Shown: one piece after another, positions 63,682 to 64,000 of the stretch
Layout: every line of letters begins with the position of its first letter
Position numbering within the stretch: the first letter of the stretch is position 1
Source of the DNA: Nocardioides astragali
GTDB taxonomy: Bacteria > Actinomycetota > Actinomycetes > Propionibacteriales > Nocardioidaceae
Reading direction: 5' to 3'
DNA length: 64,000 nucleotides
Assembly (NCBI RefSeq): GCF_024436375.1
Contig: NZ_JAFMZM010000004.1
Location: 186,001-250,000, forward strand
The notes under the pieces: model-generated
What the model was told of the DNA's origin: nothing
Database searches by the model: none
The model's input: only the letters and a program-made list of their open reading frames with translations
Translations under genes and position numbers: made by a program

Positions 63682-64000
63682 CGGAGTACCTCACCCGCGG
63701 GAACAGCGGCTCGAGCGCGAGCGGTGTGGGCAGCAACCGCTCGGTGTCGCGCAGCGGGTAGTACTGCGCGGTCTCCTCGAGGAACTCCCGCACCCCCGCG
63801 AACCGCTGGGGGAAGCGGCGTTCGCACAGCTCGAGGAGCCGTCGGGCATCCAGGTTGTAGGGGTCATAGCGCAGGGTGTCGATCTTGACGTAGGGGAGCC
63901 GAGCGTTGTCGAGCACTCGGTCGGCCAGGCTCCGTGCCGGGTTCCACGGCTCGTTGGCGCGCTCGCGCCACTCGCGGACCTCGGCCCGGTTGCGCGGGAA
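63671..64000 (-). CDS. C-terminus of a rhamnan-synthesis-F-like protein, cut by window edge
   Basis: 110 residues are visible; the frame is open to the window edge (first codon read TTC at 64000). Visible text includes VLDNARLPYVKIDTLRYDPY, which resembles the LPYLKxxLLRDNP ending of RgpF-type polysaccharide proteins, and RRLLELCERRFPQRFAGVREFL. It is the upstream partner of the glycosyltransferase with an 11-base overlap, which suggests a surface-polysaccharide operon extending beyond the window. Assignment to RgpF is moderate. Confidence 0.65.
   Translation of the reverse strand, partial: FPRNRAEVREWRERANEPWNPARSLADRVLDNARLPYVKIDTLRYDPYNLDARRLLELCERRFPQRFAGVREFLEETAQYYPLRDTERLLPTPLALEPLFPRVRYSDAR

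Noticed and set aside
61231..63888. An 885-codon plus-strand frame opposite the glycosyltransferase
   Set aside because: Composition is shadow-like (Gly/Val/Asp/Arg/His runs), while the minus strand shows clear glycosyltransferase motifs.

Overview
The window is a high-GC chromosomal segment of a free-living actinobacterium, most likely of the Nocardioides/Nocardioidaceae type. The evidence is the codon use (third-position G/C almost throughout), frequent GTG and TTG starts, many 4-bp start/stop overlaps, an HU protein with a long Lys/Ala/Pro tail, an F420 gene (cofC/fbiD), a TIGR03086-type DinB protein, and a housekeeping gene order (leuCD-hup-cofC-plsC-gpsA ... ddl-thiL-rpmB-recG-rsmD-coaD-rpmF-rnc-mutM-smc-ftsY) that matches other actinomycetes. 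I see no rRNA, tRNA, CRISPR array, IS element or prophage.

Layout. (1) 1-3980: 3' part of a very large secreted PKD/CBM6/DUF1349/Ig-like protein. (2) 4254-13370: a nine-gene same-strand cluster with an Ebo-type metabolite-traffic operon at its core: TIM-barrel isomerase, inositol-phosphate-synthase-like cyclase, UbiA prenyltransferase (EboC type), second TIM-barrel isomerase, EboA, EboB (TatD-like), EboE, an alkaline-phosphatase-superfamily protein (EboF type) and a polyprenyl diphosphate synthase. Most genes from the cyclase onward overlap by 1-4 bp, so they are probably translated as a unit. (3) 13467-16877: small membrane proteins, a YbhN/LPG-synthase-like membrane protein, a META-domain lipoprotein and a DUF1269 protein. 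(4) 17094-24104: NhaC antiporter, APC amino-acid permease and arginine deiminase, facing a convergent MalT/LuxR-type regulator. (5) 24303-29553: a small conserved protein, a membrane alpha/beta-hydrolase, HdeD, an Ada-AlkA fusion with Ogt (alkylation repair) and a DinB-like protein. (6) 29606-47443: IclR-leuCD, hup, cofC, plsC-gpsA, a Cys/Met PLP enzyme divergent from ddl, DUF3515, an Lrp-type ligand domain, thiL, rpmB, a DAK2 protein, recG, rsmD, coaD, DUF177-rpmF and rnc. (7) 47447-60639: mutM, a coiled-coil mini-protein, an MFS exporter, a glycolate-oxidase-like enzyme with an aminotransferase, an LVIVD protein, smc, a thioesterase, a methyltransferase and ftsY. (8) 60706-64000: a two-domain glycosyltransferase and the end of an RgpF-like gene, probably the edge of a surface polysaccharide locus.

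The most interesting system is the Ebo-type operon. In cyanobacteria, ebo genes are known to be needed to move a scytonemin precursor to the periplasm, and the chemistry is unresolved. Here no EboD-type (dehydroquinate-synthase-like) cyclase is visible. A myo-inositol-phosphate-synthase-like cyclase stands in the operon instead, and a polyprenyl diphosphate synthase closes it. My inference is that the operon makes a prenylated cyclitol. Other points of note are a set of leaderless-type promoters (TANNNT exactly 7 nt before the start codon), a large imperfect inverted repeat at 35888-36149, a perfect 12-bp inverted repeat before plsC, and a probable CTG start for rnc.
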